Below, piece by piece: positions 34,347 through 43,727 of a stretch of 64,000 nt of DNA. Numbering within the stretch: position 1 is the stretch's first letter; the number at the start of each line of letters is the position of its first letter. The position numbers and the translations under genes are program-made. The notes beneath the pieces were generated by a model. The model was not told where the DNA came from and ran no database searches. It saw only the letters and a program-made list of their open reading frames with translations. Origin of the DNA: AP-15 sp963774345 (lineage in GTDB: Bacteria; Pseudomonadota; Alphaproteobacteria; ATCC43930; CGMCC-115725); the NCBI GenBank assembly GCA_963774345.1, contig CAVZFB010000056.1, positions 62,001 to 126,000 of the forward strand, written 5' to 3'.

Positions 34347-35027
34347 CTATATGCCTATGGTGCCGCGGGCGCCGAAGATCGCAGTGCCAACCCGCACGTG
34401 GGTGGCGCCAAAGCGGATCGCGGTTTCGAAATCGGCGCTCATTCCCATGCTGAGTAAGTCGAGGCCGGTGCGCCGGGCGATTTCGCGCAGCAGTGCAAAA
34501 TGCGGCGACGGCTCCTCGTCGAGCGGCGGGACGCACATCAGCCCAACGATTAGCAGACCGAGCCGGTCGCGGCACTCGATGATAAAGTCGTCGGCGGCAG
34601 CGGGCATGACGCCCGATTTCTGCGCCTCCTCGCCGGTATTGACCTCGATCAGGCAGGGCGGGCGCCGATCGCTGCGCTCCATTTCCCGGGCCAGCGCCTC
34701 GGCGAGGCGTGGCCGGTCGACGCTCTCGATTACGTCGAACAACGCCACCGCGTCCCTGACCTTGTTGGTCTGCAACGGCCCGATCAAATGCAGCGTCAGG
34801 TCGGGAAACGCCGCCCGCAGCGCCGGATATTTCGCCTGCGCCTCCTGCACCCGATTCTCGCCGAAGACCCGATGGCCGGCCACGAGCGCCTCGCGCACCG
34901 CCTCCGCCGAGTGGGTTTTGCTGACGGCAACGAGAGCGACACTCTCGTCCGGCCGCCCGGCCGCCCGCGCCGCCGCTGAAATCCGGGTGCGGACGGCTGC
35001 CAAATTGGCCGCGATGACCCCTTCCAT
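34347..35027 (-). CDS. YggS-family PLP homeostasis protein
   Basis: The 226-aa single-domain PLP-binding TIM barrel has the PLP lysine in VALVAVSKTHSAEAV, then FGENRVQEAQAKY, HLIGPLQTNKVRDA, SMGMSADFETAIRFGATHVRVGTAIFG. It stabilises the cellular pyridoxal-phosphate pool and amino-acid balance. GGAG lies just upstream of the ATG. It is divergent from the DUF3576 gene, which is a common arrangement next to leuS in this group. Confidence 0.93.
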   Translation of the reverse strand: MEGVIAANLAAVRTRISAAARAAGRPDESVALVAVSKTHSAEAVREALVAGHRVFGENRVQEAQAKYPALRAAFPDLTLHLIGPLQTNKVRDAVALFDVIESVDRPRLAEALAREMERSDRRPPCLIEVNTGEEAQKSGVMPAAADDFIIECRDRLGLLIVGLMCVPPLDEEPSPHFALLREIARRTGLDLLSMGMSADFETAIRFGATHVRVGTAIFGARGTIGI

Positions 35028-35103
35028 ATCAGCTCCGTTCCTGGCACAAGTCCGCGTTGCTCGCTCCGGCTGCGTGCAAGGCTGTTTCGCCGGGGATTGC
35101 CGG

Positions 35104-35682
35104 ATGTTGGTCGCTCATTACCGCCTGTCCGCGGCGCTCGCCGCAAGTCTTTCGTTGGCTTTGGCCGGGTGCGGTTCGAGTCCGCCGGTCGCATCGGCGG
35201 CCGGGGCCGGCGGGGCGCCCAGCGCGGCCAATGCCCAGCCTGTCGCCAAGGCCCCGCCAGGCGAGATGGACACCGAGTCGACGATCTGGACGGTGCTGGG
35301 CCTTGCTAAGAAGCCGTCGGAGCACGAACCAGGACCGCAAACCGGGAGCACGGTCAGCCCGATTTTGTGGCAGGCGGCGCACGACACCTTAAACTTCGTC
35401 AAGTTCAGCTCGTCGGATCCGCTGACCGGTCTGCTCGTGAGCGACTGGTATTCGCCCACGGGCAAGCCCGATGAGCGCTACAAGATCAATGTGTTCATCC
35501 TGTCCCGGGAGCTGAGATCCGATTCCCTCGCGGTGACGGTGGATCGGCAAGTGCGCTCGGCGACTGGCCAATGGGAGGCCACGACAATTGCCCGAAAGGT
35601 CGAGGACGACCTCGAAACCGCGATCCTGCTGCGGGCTGGTCAGCTCAAACGGACCTGGCTTCAGGAGTGGAAGTCGGGTTGA
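35104..35682 (+). CDS. DUF3576 lipoprotein
   Basis: The 192-aa protein starts at ATG 35104 with a signal peptide and lipobox (SLSLALAGC, Cys about 20). A flexible Ala/Pro/Gly linker is followed by the conserved DUF3576 domain (TIWTVLGLAKKPSE, LSSDP-type SSDPLTGLLVSDWYSP, KINVFILSRELRSD, ARKVEDDLETAILLRAGQLKRTW). The function is unknown. Its position directly before leuS is conserved in many alphaproteobacteria, as I recall. The long frame back to 34318 is antisense to yggS and not real. Confidence 0.87.
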   Translation: MLVAHYRLSAALAASLSLALAGCGSSPPVASAAGAGGAPSAANAQPVAKAPPGEMDTESTIWTVLGLAKKPSEHEPGPQTGSTVSPILWQAAHDTLNFVKFSSSDPLTGLLVSDWYSPTGKPDERYKINVFILSRELRSDSLAVTVDRQVRSATGQWEATTIARKVEDDLETAILLRAGQLKRTWLQEWKSG

Positions 35683-35794
35683 AACCCGTCGTTGGCGGGT
35701 ACAGATTTCTCCGGCTTGGCGGTCGCCTGCGCACTATCTCTGCTAGGGGCTGAGGATTTTGCGCCGACCAACCCTCGAACAAAGCAAAACTCCG

Positions 35795-38368
35795 ATGTCG
35801 CGATACAATTTCCGAGAAACCGAAACGAAATGGCAGCAGGTCTGGCGCGAGCAGCAGCTGTTCGAGGTGGCCGCCGACCCCAGTCGGCCAAAATATTACG
35901 TGCTCGAAATGTTCCCTTACCCTTCTGGTAAGCTGCATGTTGGCCACCTCCGCAACTACACGATGGGTGACCTCGTCACCCGCTATCGGCGCGCGCAAGG
36001 ATACAACGTGCTGCACCCGATGGGCTGGGACGCCTTCGGGCTCCCGGCCGAGAATGCAGCCATCGCCGAGGGGATCCACCCAGCGGTATGGACCCGCGAG
36101 AATATCGCGACGATGCGGGAGCAGCTCGAACGCATGGGGTTCGCCTACGACTGGTCGCGCGAGATCGCAGCCTGCCACCCGGAATATTACCGGCACGAGC
36201 AGAAGATGTTTCTCGACTTCCTCGCTGCCGGGCTCGCCTATCGCAAGGAATCTTGGGTCAATTGGGACCCGGTCGAAAACACCGTTCTTGCCAACGAGCA
36301 GGTCGTCGACGGGCGCGGCTGGCGCTCAAACGCGATCGTCGAGAAGCGTCTGTTGGCGCAATGGAATCTACGGATTTCGGCTTTCACCGAGGAGTTGCTC
36401 GAAGCGATCGACGGGTTGGAGCGTTGGCCCGAGCGCGTCCGGCTGATGCAGGAGAACTGGATCGGCCGCTCGGAGGGCGCCCGCGTCTATTTCGATATCG
36501 CTGGACGGGACGAGCGCATCGAGGTGTTCACGACGCGGCAGGACACGCTGTTCGGCGCGTCGTTTGTCGCGCTGTCACCGAACCACCCGCTGGCCCAGCG
36601 GCTGGCCGAGGACGACGCCGAGCTCGCCGCCTTTATCGCCGAGTGCAATCGCATGGGGACCAGCGAGGCGGTGATCGAGACTGCCGAGAAGCGTGGCTAT
36701 GCCGCGGGCCTCGAAGCGGTGCATCCGTTCGACCCGGATCGGCGAGTCCCGGTTTGGGTCGCCAATTTCGTGCTGATGGAGTACGGCACCGGCGCGATCT
36801 TCGGTTGCCCGGCGCACGATGAGCGCGACCTCGAATTCGCCCGCAAATATGGGCTGCCAGTGATCCCGGTGGTCTTGCCGCCGGGCTCGGACCCGACGCG
36901 GTTCGCGATCGGCGAAGCGGCCTATGTCGAGGATGGTGTCTTATTCAATTCGGATTTCCTCGACGGCCTGCCGGTGGCCGAGGCCAAGCGCGTCGCCGGC
37001 GAACGGCTCGAAGCGCTGGGGCGTGGCGAACGCACGATCGCCTATCGCCTACGCGATTGGGGCGTATCAAGACAGCGCTATTGGGGTTGTCCGATCCCGG
37101 TCATCCATTGCCCCGATTGCGGCATCGTGCCGGTGCCGGAGAGCGATCTGCCGGTCACCCTGCCGGAGGATGTCAGCTTTGCGGTGCCGGGCAATCCGCT
37201 GGCCCATCATCCGACCTGGCAATATGTCGAGTGTCCGCGCTGTCATGGGCCTGCCCGGCGTGAGACGGATACGCTCGATACGTTCGTCGATTCGTCGTGG
37301 TATTTCCTGCGCTTCTGTTCGGCGCGTGCGCCCGTCGCGTTCGAGCGGCAGGCGGTCGATTACTGGATGCCAGTCGACCAGTATATCGGCGGGGTCGAAC
37401 ACGCAGTACTCCATCTCCTCTACTCACGGTTCTTCACCCGAGCGCTCAAGCAATGCGGCTATCTCGATCTCGAAGAGCCGTTCGCCGGGTTGTTCACGCA
37501 AGGAATGGTCTGTCACCAGACCTATCAGAGCGAGACCGGTGAGTGGCTGTTTCCGGAGGAGGTCGAGACCGATGGCGCGGGCGCCTTCGTCGACGCTGCC
37601 GGGCGGCCGGTGACTGCCGGGCGCCACGAAAAAATGAGCAAATCGAAGAAAAACATCGTGGGCCTCGACGCGATCGTCGAAACGTACGGTGCAGATACGG
37701 CGCGGCTCTATGTGTTGTCGAACAGCCCGCCCGAGCGCGACCTTGAATGGACAGAAACCGGGATCGAGGGCATCTGGCGCTATGTCAACCGGCTGTGGCG
37801 GATGGTGAGCGAACCGCCGGTGCCGCTGCCTCCGCCGGGGACCCAAGCCGGCGCCGGGTTGTCGCTGCCCGTGACGGCCCTGCGCCGCACAATCCATCAG
37901 ACGATCGCCGCCGTGACCGACGATCTCGACAAATTCCGCTTCAACCGCGCCGTCGCTCGCATCCGCGAATTGACCAACGCGATCGAGGAGCTGCCCGGGG
38001 GAACCCTGCAGTCCGAATCGGGCGCACCCGCGGTGCTGCGCGAGGGTCTCGAAATCTTGGCCCGGTTGTTGTGCCCGATGATGCCGCATCTGGCCGAGGA
38101 GATGTGGCTGACCCTCGGTGGCCCTGGGTTGCTCGCCGAACAGCCCTGGCCGGTCGCCGATCCGGACCTAGCTCGAGAAGAGCAGGTGACGATCGCCGTC
38201 CAGGTCAATGGCAAGCTGCGCGGTACGCTCGAGTTTCCCCGCGATGCGGAAAGCGGCGTGGTTGAGAGCGCCGCTCTTGGATTGCCGCAGGTGGCGCGCT
38301 GGCTCGACGGCCGCTCCCCGCGAAAGGTCATCGTCGTGCCGAACCGGGTCGTCAGCATCGTCGCCTGA
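35795..38368 (+). CDS. leuS: Leucyl-tRNA synthetase
   Basis: The 857-aa class I synthetase charges tRNA-Leu. The HIGH-type motif is HVGH at 48-51 within YPSGKLHVGHLRNY, and the KMSKS loop is at 613-617. The CP1 editing domain is present (EVFTTRQDTLFGASFVALSP, GYAAGLEAVHPF, FVLMEYGTGAIFGCPAHDERD), with a zinc-like CPDCG segment and the C-terminal anticodon-binding region. I took the ATG at 35795 (MSRYNFRETE), the family start. The gene leads the leuS-lptE-holA operon. Confidence 0.96.
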   Translation: MSRYNFRETETKWQQVWREQQLFEVAADPSRPKYYVLEMFPYPSGKLHVGHLRNYTMGDLVTRYRRAQGYNVLHPMGWDAFGLPAENAAIAEGIHPAVWTRENIATMREQLERMGFAYDWSREIAACHPEYYRHEQKMFLDFLAAGLAYRKESWVNWDPVENTVLANEQVVDGRGWRSNAIVEKRLLAQWNLRISAFTEELLEAIDGLERWPERVRLMQENWIGRSEGARVYFDIAGRDERIEVFTTRQDTLFGASFVALSPNHPLAQRLAEDDAELAAFIAECNRMGTSEAVIETAEKRGYAAGLEAVHPFDPDRRVPVWVANFVLMEYGTGAIFGCPAHDERDLEFARKYGLPVIPVVLPPGSDPTRFAIGEAAYVEDGVLFNSDFLDGLPVAEAKRVAGERLEALGRGERTIAYRLRDWGVSRQRYWGCPIPVIHCPDCGIVPVPESDLPVTLPEDVSFAVPGNPLAHHPTWQYVECPRCHGPARRETDTLDTFVDSSWYFLRFCSARAPVAFERQAVDYWMPVDQYIGGVEHAVLHLLYSRFFTRALKQCGYLDLEEPFAGLFTQGMVCHQTYQSETGEWLFPEEVETDGAGAFVDAAGRPVTAGRHEKMSKSKKNIVGLDAIVETYGADTARLYVLSNSPPERDLEWTETGIEGIWRYVNRLWRMVSEPPVPLPPPGTQAGAGLSLPVTALRRTIHQTIAAVTDDLDKFRFNRAVARIRELTNAIEELPGGTLQSESGAPAVLREGLEILARLLCPMMPHLAEEMWLTLGGPGLLAEQPWPVADPDLAREEQVTIAVQVNGKLRGTLEFPRDAESGVVESAALGLPQVARWLDGRSPRKVIVVPNRVVSIVA

Positions 38369-38369
38369 C

Positions 38370-38900
38370 ATGGCTCGACGCCGCGAGCTGTTGGCGCTTG
38401 GCTTCGTACTCGTGCTGTCATTGCCGGGCTGTGGCTGGGAGCGGCTCTACGCCGATCCCCAGAGCGGCCCGGCGAGCGAAGATTTGCGGGCGATCCAGGT
38501 ATTGCCGATTTCCGAGCGGATCGGCCAGCAGCTCGAGATGGCGTTGCGCAATTCGCTCAACCCGACCGGCGAGCCGACCAAGTTCCTTTATACGCTGCGC
38601 ACCACGCTTACCGTCTCGCTGAGCGCCCTCGGCATTCAATCACAAGGCACGGCGACTTTGGGCAGGATCGACGTATCTGCCTCGTTTGTCTTGGTCGACA
38701 ATCGCAAAGGCAGCACCTTGCTGACCGATTCGGTGCATGTGCAGAATTCGTTTGCCCTCAATGCCAACCAGTATTCGACCGTTGTCGGTGAGGATGATGC
38801 CCGGGTTCGAAGCGTCGCTGAGCTGAACCAGGAGATCATGACGCGGCTTACGCTGTTCATGGAGCACCGCGCGGCACAAAGCGCGCCGAAGACGAGCTGA
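38370..38900 (+). CDS. lptE: LPS-assembly lipoprotein LptE
   Basis: The 176-aa protein has a lipobox (VLVLSLPGC, Cys about 22) followed by GWERLYADP, and the LptE/RlpB domain (AIQVLPISERIGQQLEMALRNSLNP, TATLGRIDVSASFVLVD). It plugs LptD in the outer membrane during lipopolysaccharide export. The ATG begins one base after the leuS stop, and holA follows six bases on, so all three are translated from one message. Confidence 0.9.
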   Translation: MARRRELLALGFVLVLSLPGCGWERLYADPQSGPASEDLRAIQVLPISERIGQQLEMALRNSLNPTGEPTKFLYTLRTTLTVSLSALGIQSQGTATLGRIDVSASFVLVDNRKGSTLLTDSVHVQNSFALNANQYSTVVGEDDARVRSVAELNQEIMTRLTLFMEHRAAQSAPKTS

Positions 38901-38906
38901 TACCCC

Positions 38907-39929
38907 GTGAAGATCGCTCCCGGACGCCTCGCCGCGTTTCTGCAGCGCCCCGATCCGGCCATCCGTGCCGTGCTCCTCTACGGTCCGGATTCGGGTTTGG
39001 TGCGCGAGCGCGCCGATGCCTTAACCAGTACCGTCTGCCCGGATTTGCGCGACCCATTCCGCATTGCCGATCTGAACGCCGGTGTGCTTAGCGCCGATTC
39101 GGCGCGTCTCGCCGACGAGGCTGCGCAGCTGAGCCTCGCTGGCGGTCGCCGAGTGGTGCGGGTGCGCGGCGCCACGGACGTGCTGGCGCGGCTGTTCGCC
39201 GGCTTTCTCGGCGACCTGCCGGGCGAAGCGCTGGTCGTGACCGAGGCCGGCGAACTATCGGCCGGATCGGCGCTGCGGCGCGCGTTCGAGGGCTCGCCCC
39301 GCGCGGCGGCAATCGGGTGCTACCCGGACGCGCCACGCGATCGCGCTACGGTGATCCGCGACAGTTTGGCGGCGCACCGGGTCACCGCGAGCCGCGACGC
39401 CATGCAGTACCTGGTCGAACACCTCGGCGGCGACCGGTTGCTGACCCGCTCCGAGCTCGACAAGTTGGTACTCTATGCCGGCGAGGGCGGCCGGGTCGAA
39501 CTCGATGACGCGCTCCTCTCGGTCGGCGACAGCGCAGCACTCGAGCTCGACGACGCAGTAATGGCCGCGGCCGAGGGTGACACCGCCCGGCTCGAGCGCG
39601 TTCTTGGCCGGGTCTTCCAGGAAGGGGAATCGCCGGTGTCGGTCATTCGCGCAGTGTTGCGCCATCTGCACCGACTCCACGCGCTCGTGGCACTGGTATC
39701 TGCCGGGACGCCGGCCTCTGAGGCGCTGCGCAATGCCCGTCCGCCGATTTTCTATAAGTACGAGGACGGCTTCAAACGTCAGCTTGGGCTATGGAACGAG
39801 GCACGGCTACGTCACGAACTCGATCGCATCGCGCAAGCCGAAATCAACATGAAAACAACCGGCTTGCCCGCCGAGACCCTGTGCCGGCAGGCGATGCTGG
39901 CGCTGGCGCAGGCCGCCCGCGCGGTTTGA
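38907..39929 (+). CDS. holA: DNA polymerase III, delta subunit
   Basis: The 340-aa clamp-loader subunit starts with GTG. It has LLYGPDSGLVRERADAL near the N-terminus, the AAA+-like fold without a Walker A, and the C-terminal collar domain (RVFQEGESPVSVIRAVLRHLHRLHAL, RHELDRIAQAEINMKTTGLP). It opens the sliding clamp together with gamma/tau and delta prime. It is the last gene of the leuS operon. Confidence 0.93.
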   Translation: MKIAPGRLAAFLQRPDPAIRAVLLYGPDSGLVRERADALTSTVCPDLRDPFRIADLNAGVLSADSARLADEAAQLSLAGGRRVVRVRGATDVLARLFAGFLGDLPGEALVVTEAGELSAGSALRRAFEGSPRAAAIGCYPDAPRDRATVIRDSLAAHRVTASRDAMQYLVEHLGGDRLLTRSELDKLVLYAGEGGRVELDDALLSVGDSAALELDDAVMAAAEGDTARLERVLGRVFQEGESPVSVIRAVLRHLHRLHALVALVSAGTPASEALRNARPPIFYKYEDGFKRQLGLWNEARLRHELDRIAQAEINMKTTGLPAETLCRQAMLALAQAARAV

Positions 39930-39932
39930 CGA

Positions 39933-40751
39933 TTAGCCCGGCAGTTTCCAGCCGACCCAGTCGCATAACGCGCGGCCCATGACCAGTTCGAGGTCGCGGC
40001 CCTTGAGCCAAGGCATCTCCTCGGTGAACATCGTCACGCATTGCTTCCAAGAGCATGGCATGCGGGTGATGTCGGTGCCCCAAAAGGCTCGTTGTGGACC
40101 GAACGTCTCGACGATCTGCTGGGTGTATTTGTGGATGTTCCGGTAGGGATAGGGTTGGGAAGAGTTGCCCGGCGCGCCGGTGCATTTGACTGCTACGTTG
40201 GGACATTTGGCGAGCGCCAGCAAGGCCGGCTGGTTGCCATGCGCGGCATCATCCTTGCCGTCGCGCACCCGGGCATAGTGGTCGATCAGCAGTTTTAAGC
40301 CGGGGTGACGCTCGGCGATCTGGCCCACCTGCGGCAGATAGTTCGAGGCCATCAGCGCGATCGGGATCCCGGCCTTTTCGGCCGCCGGCCACAGCCAATC
40401 CATCGTGCCGTCGGTCATCCAACTGGCCTGATGCGGCTGGGTGAAGGCATAGCGCAAGCCGAGCATCCCCGGCCGCTTCTTCCAGCCGTCGATCAAGGAA
40501 CGGCTCTCCGGCTTGTCGAGTGGGAAGTTACCGAGGATCCCGAAGCGGTTCGGGTATTTGGCCGCGGCCTCCTCGGAAACTTTGCCCGAGTTCGGGTCCC
40601 AGCCGGGCGGATGCAACAAGCAGGCACTGACACCCGCGGCGTCCATGTCGCGAATGCATTCTTCTGCCGAATAAGAATTGACCTGGCGGTGAGCCTGATT
40701 GGTAGGCGGCCCCGCCGACCAGATATGCACTTGTGCGTCGACGATCAGCAT
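39933..40751 (-). CDS. Amidohydrolase-2 family protein
   Basis: The 272-aa TIM-barrel hydrolase has the N-terminal metal motif DAQVHIWSAGPP (a DxHxH variant: Q replaces the first His). It also has GLRYAFTQPHQ, LKLLIDHYARVRDGKDDA, and the late Asp in FWGTDITRMP. The family includes lactonases and decarboxylases such as 2-pyrone-4,6-dicarboxylate hydrolase. It is convergent with holA and precedes the CMD/HpaB/Rieske cluster, which makes a role in that catabolism plausible. Confidence 0.82.
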   Translation of the reverse strand: MLIVDAQVHIWSAGPPTNQAHRQVNSYSAEECIRDMDAAGVSACLLHPPGWDPNSGKVSEEAAAKYPNRFGILGNFPLDKPESRSLIDGWKKRPGMLGLRYAFTQPHQASWMTDGTMDWLWPAAEKAGIPIALMASNYLPQVGQIAERHPGLKLLIDHYARVRDGKDDAAHGNQPALLALAKCPNVAVKCTGAPGNSSQPYPYRNIHKYTQQIVETFGPQRAFWGTDITRMPCSWKQCVTMFTEEMPWLKGRDLELVMGRALCDWVGWKLPG

Positions 40752-40788
40752 GACGATTTAGCTCCTCAGTATTTCGTCCCTATCCAGC

Positions 40789-40860
40789 CGTCATTGCGAG
40801 CGAAGCGAAGCAATCTCAGGCGCAAGAGTTGGATTGCTTCGTCGTTAGCTCCTCGCAATA
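40789..40860. repeat. REP/MITE-like palindromic repeat
   Basis: The two arms, CGTCATTGCGAGCGAAGCGA with AGCAATC and GATTGCTTCG with CTCGCAATA, are imperfect inverted copies around a short centre. The CGTCATTGCGAG...GAAGCAATC theme is a widely scattered intergenic repeat in proteobacterial genomes. It lies between an amidohydrolase and the first CMD copy. Confidence 0.75.
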
Positions 40861-40868
40861 GAGTGAAA

Positions 40869-41426
40869 TCAGCGTGCCAAGCCTTCGGCGCCGGCGGGAA
40901 CGTCGTAGAAAGCGAGGGTCATCGACACGCTGCTGTAGAAGCCCATCAAGGTGATCACGTCGGTGATCCCCTCGTGGCCGAGCGCCTCGACCGCGCGGTC
41001 GTAAAGCCCCTTGGCGACCCAGCGCGAATTGGCAAGGCACGTCGCCATCTCGTAGATCACCTGCTCGCGCTTGTCGGAGAACGAGGTCGGCAGGCCCGAA
41101 AGCATCGCCTCGACCTTGTCGGCCGGCAGCCCGGCGGCCTTGCCGGCGCGCTCATGCGCGTTGGTCGGGTAGGCGGAATGAAACTTGCTGTTGATGATGA
41201 CGACGGCGATTTCTCGCTCCCGCTCGCTCAAGGAATAGCCGGTTCTAAAATAGGCGCCGAGCGGCCCCATCACCTTCGCCAGCTTGGGGTTGTGCACATA
41301 GATCTTGTTCGGGCCGGGAAGCCGGCCGCGGGTCTCGATCAGCGTCCGGTAGCCTTCCTGCTGCTCCGGCGTCATCTGGTCATAGGGGATCTCGGCGTAG
41401 CGGCCAAAAGTCGGCGTCTCAGGCAT
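40869..41426 (-). CDS. CMD-family protein, tandem copy 1
   Basis: The 185-aa protein of the carboxymuconolactone decarboxylase/AhpD-like family has ERGR-type helix LSEREREIAVVIINSKFHSAYPTNAHERAGKAAGL and LANSRWVAKGLYDRAVEALGHEG. The usual CxxC of AhpD is absent, so peroxidase activity is unlikely. I chose ATG 41426, with AAGGA upstream. It is the same length (558 bp) as the next copy and most residues are identical, including the N-terminus PETPTFGRYAEIPYDQMTPE. Its role in the neighbouring oxygenase cluster is inferred. Confidence 0.87.
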   Translation of the reverse strand: MPETPTFGRYAEIPYDQMTPEQQEGYRTLIETRGRLPGPNKIYVHNPKLAKVMGPLGAYFRTGYSLSEREREIAVVIINSKFHSAYPTNAHERAGKAAGLPADKVEAMLSGLPTSFSDKREQVIYEMATCLANSRWVAKGLYDRAVEALGHEGITDVITLMGFYSSVSMTLAFYDVPAGAEGLAR

Positions 41427-41553
41427 TTCGGGTTCCTTCCCCAAGGGTGAATTTGGCGGCGCATCCTGCAGCAGCGGCGCGGCACTGTCGACCGCGCACC
41501 GTGGGCGAAGGCGCTTGGGCCATCTCCGCCCTCCGCCCTCCGCTCTGCTCAGC

Positions 41554-42111
41554 TCAGCGCTTGATGCCTTCGGCGCCGGCAGGGACGTCGTAGAAGGCGA
41601 GGATCATCGACACGCTGGTGTAATGGCCCATCAGGCAGATGACGTCGGTGATGCCGACATGGCCGAGCGCCTCGACCGCCCGGTCGTAGAGGCCCTTGGC
41701 GACCCAGCGCGAATTGGCCAGGCACGTCGCCATCTCGTAGACGACTTGCTCGCGCTTGTCGGAGAACGAGGTCGGCAGGCCCGAGAGTAGCGCCTCGACC
41801 TTGTCGGCCGGCAGCCCGGCAGCCTTGGCGGCGCGCTCATGCGCGTTGGTCGGATAGGCCGAATGCCATTTGCTGTTGATGATCACGACCGCGATCTCGC
41901 GCTCCCGCTCGCTCAGCGAATAGCCAGTGCGAAAATGCCCCCCGAACGGCCCCGCAACCTTCGCCAGCTCGGGGTTGTGCACCAGGATCTTGTTCGGCCC
42001 GCCGAGCGCGCCACGGCTCTCGATCAGCGAGCGATAGCCGTCCTGCTGCTCCGGCGTCATCTGGTCATAGGGGATCTCGGCGTAGCGGCCAAAGGTCGGC
42101 GTCTCGGGCAT
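41554..42111 (-). CDS. CMD-family protein, tandem copy 2
   Basis: A 185-aa paralogue of the gene just downstream, near-identical except around residues 30-70 (GALGGPNKILVHNPELAKVAGPFGGHF) and the C-terminus (AGAEGIKR). The 75 bases upstream of both starts are also similar (both have TTCGGGTT.CCTTCCC and CTGTCGACCGCGC), so the duplication covered the leader too. It is divergent from the HpaB-like gene; their 142-bp gap must hold both promoters. Confidence 0.87.
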   Translation of the reverse strand: MPETPTFGRYAEIPYDQMTPEQQDGYRSLIESRGALGGPNKILVHNPELAKVAGPFGGHFRTGYSLSEREREIAVVIINSKWHSAYPTNAHERAAKAAGLPADKVEALLSGLPTSFSDKREQVVYEMATCLANSRWVAKGLYDRAVEALGHVGITDVICLMGHYTSVSMILAFYDVPAGAEGIKR

Positions 42112-42253
42112 TTTCGGGTTTCCTTCCCAGGTGGAATTGGGGCCGCATCTTGCCGCAGCCACAGGTTGCTGTCGACCGCGCCCGATTGGCGGCCTCTGGC
42201 CTTTCGCCAAACGTTGTCGTAATCTTTTAGTATTCGACAAGGAGTGTGTACCG

Positions 42254-43714
42254 ATGCCAGCGCGTACCGGAAGACAATACCTCGCCGGTCTCCGAGAGCA
42301 GGAGCGGGAGGTCTGGCTCGGCGGCGAACGGGTGCGCGACGTCACCACCCATCCCGGGCTGAAGGGCGGTGCCCAGGCGATCGCATCGCTCTACGACATG
42401 CAGCTCGACCCCAAATTGCGCGACGAGATGACCTATGTCTCGCCGACGACCGGCGACCGGGTCGGACTGTCCTTCCTCATTCCGCGCAGCCGCGAGGATC
42501 TCGAAAAGCGCCGCGTCATGATGCTGAATTGGGCGCGCACCACCTGCGGCATGATGGGCCGCTCGCCCGATTTCATGAACGTGACCTACGCCGCCTGGGC
42601 CGGCGCCGAGGCCTTTTTCGCGCAAGGGCGGCCCGAGTACGGCGAAAACATGCGCCGCTATTACGAATACATCCGCGAAAACGATCTGACTCTGACGCAT
42701 TCCCTGATCAATCTGCAGCGCAGCCGCACCGTCTCGGGCGTGTTCAACCTGCAGGAGGGAACAGCACTACAGGTTGTGCGCGAGACCGATGCCGGCATCG
42801 TCGTGCGCGGCGCGCGCATTCTCGCGACCCTGGGGCCGCTCGCCGACGAGATCGGGGTCTATTCGCCGCGCATGGGGCGCCATACCGAAAGCCACAGCCC
42901 GTTCGCGCTGAGCTTTGCGATCCCGTGCGGCACGCCGGGGCTCAAATTCCTGTGCCGCGACAGCTTCGACCTCGGGCGTTCGCATTTCGACCACCCGCTC
43001 GCCTCGCGCTTCGAGGAGATGGATTGCATCGTCTTCTTCGACGACGTGATGGTGCCGTGGGAGCGGGTCTTTCTGTTGGGCGATGTCGACCGGCTCAACG
43101 CGACCGCCACCGCGACCCATTCCTCGGCGCATTCGGCGCATCAGGGAGCGGCGAAGAACCTCGCCAAATGCGAATTCGTGCTGGGCGTGGCATTGCTGAT
43201 GACCCAGGCCATCGGCAACGCTCACCTGCCGAACGTCGAGGAGCGCATCGGCGAGCTGATGCTGACCACCCAGCTGACCCGAGCCTGCATGCGCGCCGCC
43301 GAGGCCGACGCCAAACTCGACGAGTGGGGTGTCATGTGCCCCGACCCGCTGATGGTCGAAAGTCCGCGCAACCTGTTTATGACCGCGTATCCGCGAATGA
43401 TCGAGATCCTGCAGTTGTTGGGATCGAGCAGTTTTCTGCTGACCCCGAGCGAGGCTGATTTCAAAGGGCCGCTCGCCGCCGACATCGAGCAGTATCTGGC
43501 GACCGACAACACGCCGGCGAAGGACCGGGTAAAACTGTTCCGGCTGGCCTGGGACCTCGCCGGCAGCGCCTTTGGCAGCCGCCAAGTGCTCTACGAGCGG
43601 TTCTTTGCCAGCGACCCGTTGACGCGGGCGCGCGCCATCGCCACGATCTATCCAAAGAAGGAAGTGATGGACCGCGTGCTCGATTTCCTGGGACGCGACG
43701 ACGATACCGTGTGA
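42254..43714 (+). CDS. HpaB-family flavin-dependent aromatic monooxygenase
   Basis: The 486-aa protein is full length for the 4-hydroxyphenylacetate 3-monooxygenase oxygenase component. It shows RTGRQYLAGL, RRVMMLNWARTTCGMMGRSPDFMNVTYAAWA, THSLINLQRSRTV, PWERVFLLGD and a C-terminal SAFGSRQVLYERFFASD. These enzymes use FADH2 from a separate reductase to ortho-hydroxylate phenols; no reductase gene is visible here. AAGGAG precedes ATG 42254. The VOC gene follows 13 bases on, suggesting hydroxylation then ring opening. Confidence 0.9.
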   Translation: MPARTGRQYLAGLREQEREVWLGGERVRDVTTHPGLKGGAQAIASLYDMQLDPKLRDEMTYVSPTTGDRVGLSFLIPRSREDLEKRRVMMLNWARTTCGMMGRSPDFMNVTYAAWAGAEAFFAQGRPEYGENMRRYYEYIRENDLTLTHSLINLQRSRTVSGVFNLQEGTALQVVRETDAGIVVRGARILATLGPLADEIGVYSPRMGRHTESHSPFALSFAIPCGTPGLKFLCRDSFDLGRSHFDHPLASRFEEMDCIVFFDDVMVPWERVFLLGDVDRLNATATATHSSAHSAHQGAAKNLAKCEFVLGVALLMTQAIGNAHLPNVEERIGELMLTTQLTRACMRAAEADAKLDEWGVMCPDPLMVESPRNLFMTAYPRMIEILQLLGSSSFLLTPSEADFKGPLAADIEQYLATDNTPAKDRVKLFRLAWDLAGSAFGSRQVLYERFFASDPLTRARAIATIYPKKEVMDRVLDFLGRDDDTV

Positions 43715-43727
43715 AGGAGGATCAAAG

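Noticed and set aside
34318..35103. Upstream extension of the DUF3576 frame
   Set aside because: It is antisense to yggS; the signal peptide and lipobox begin at 35104.
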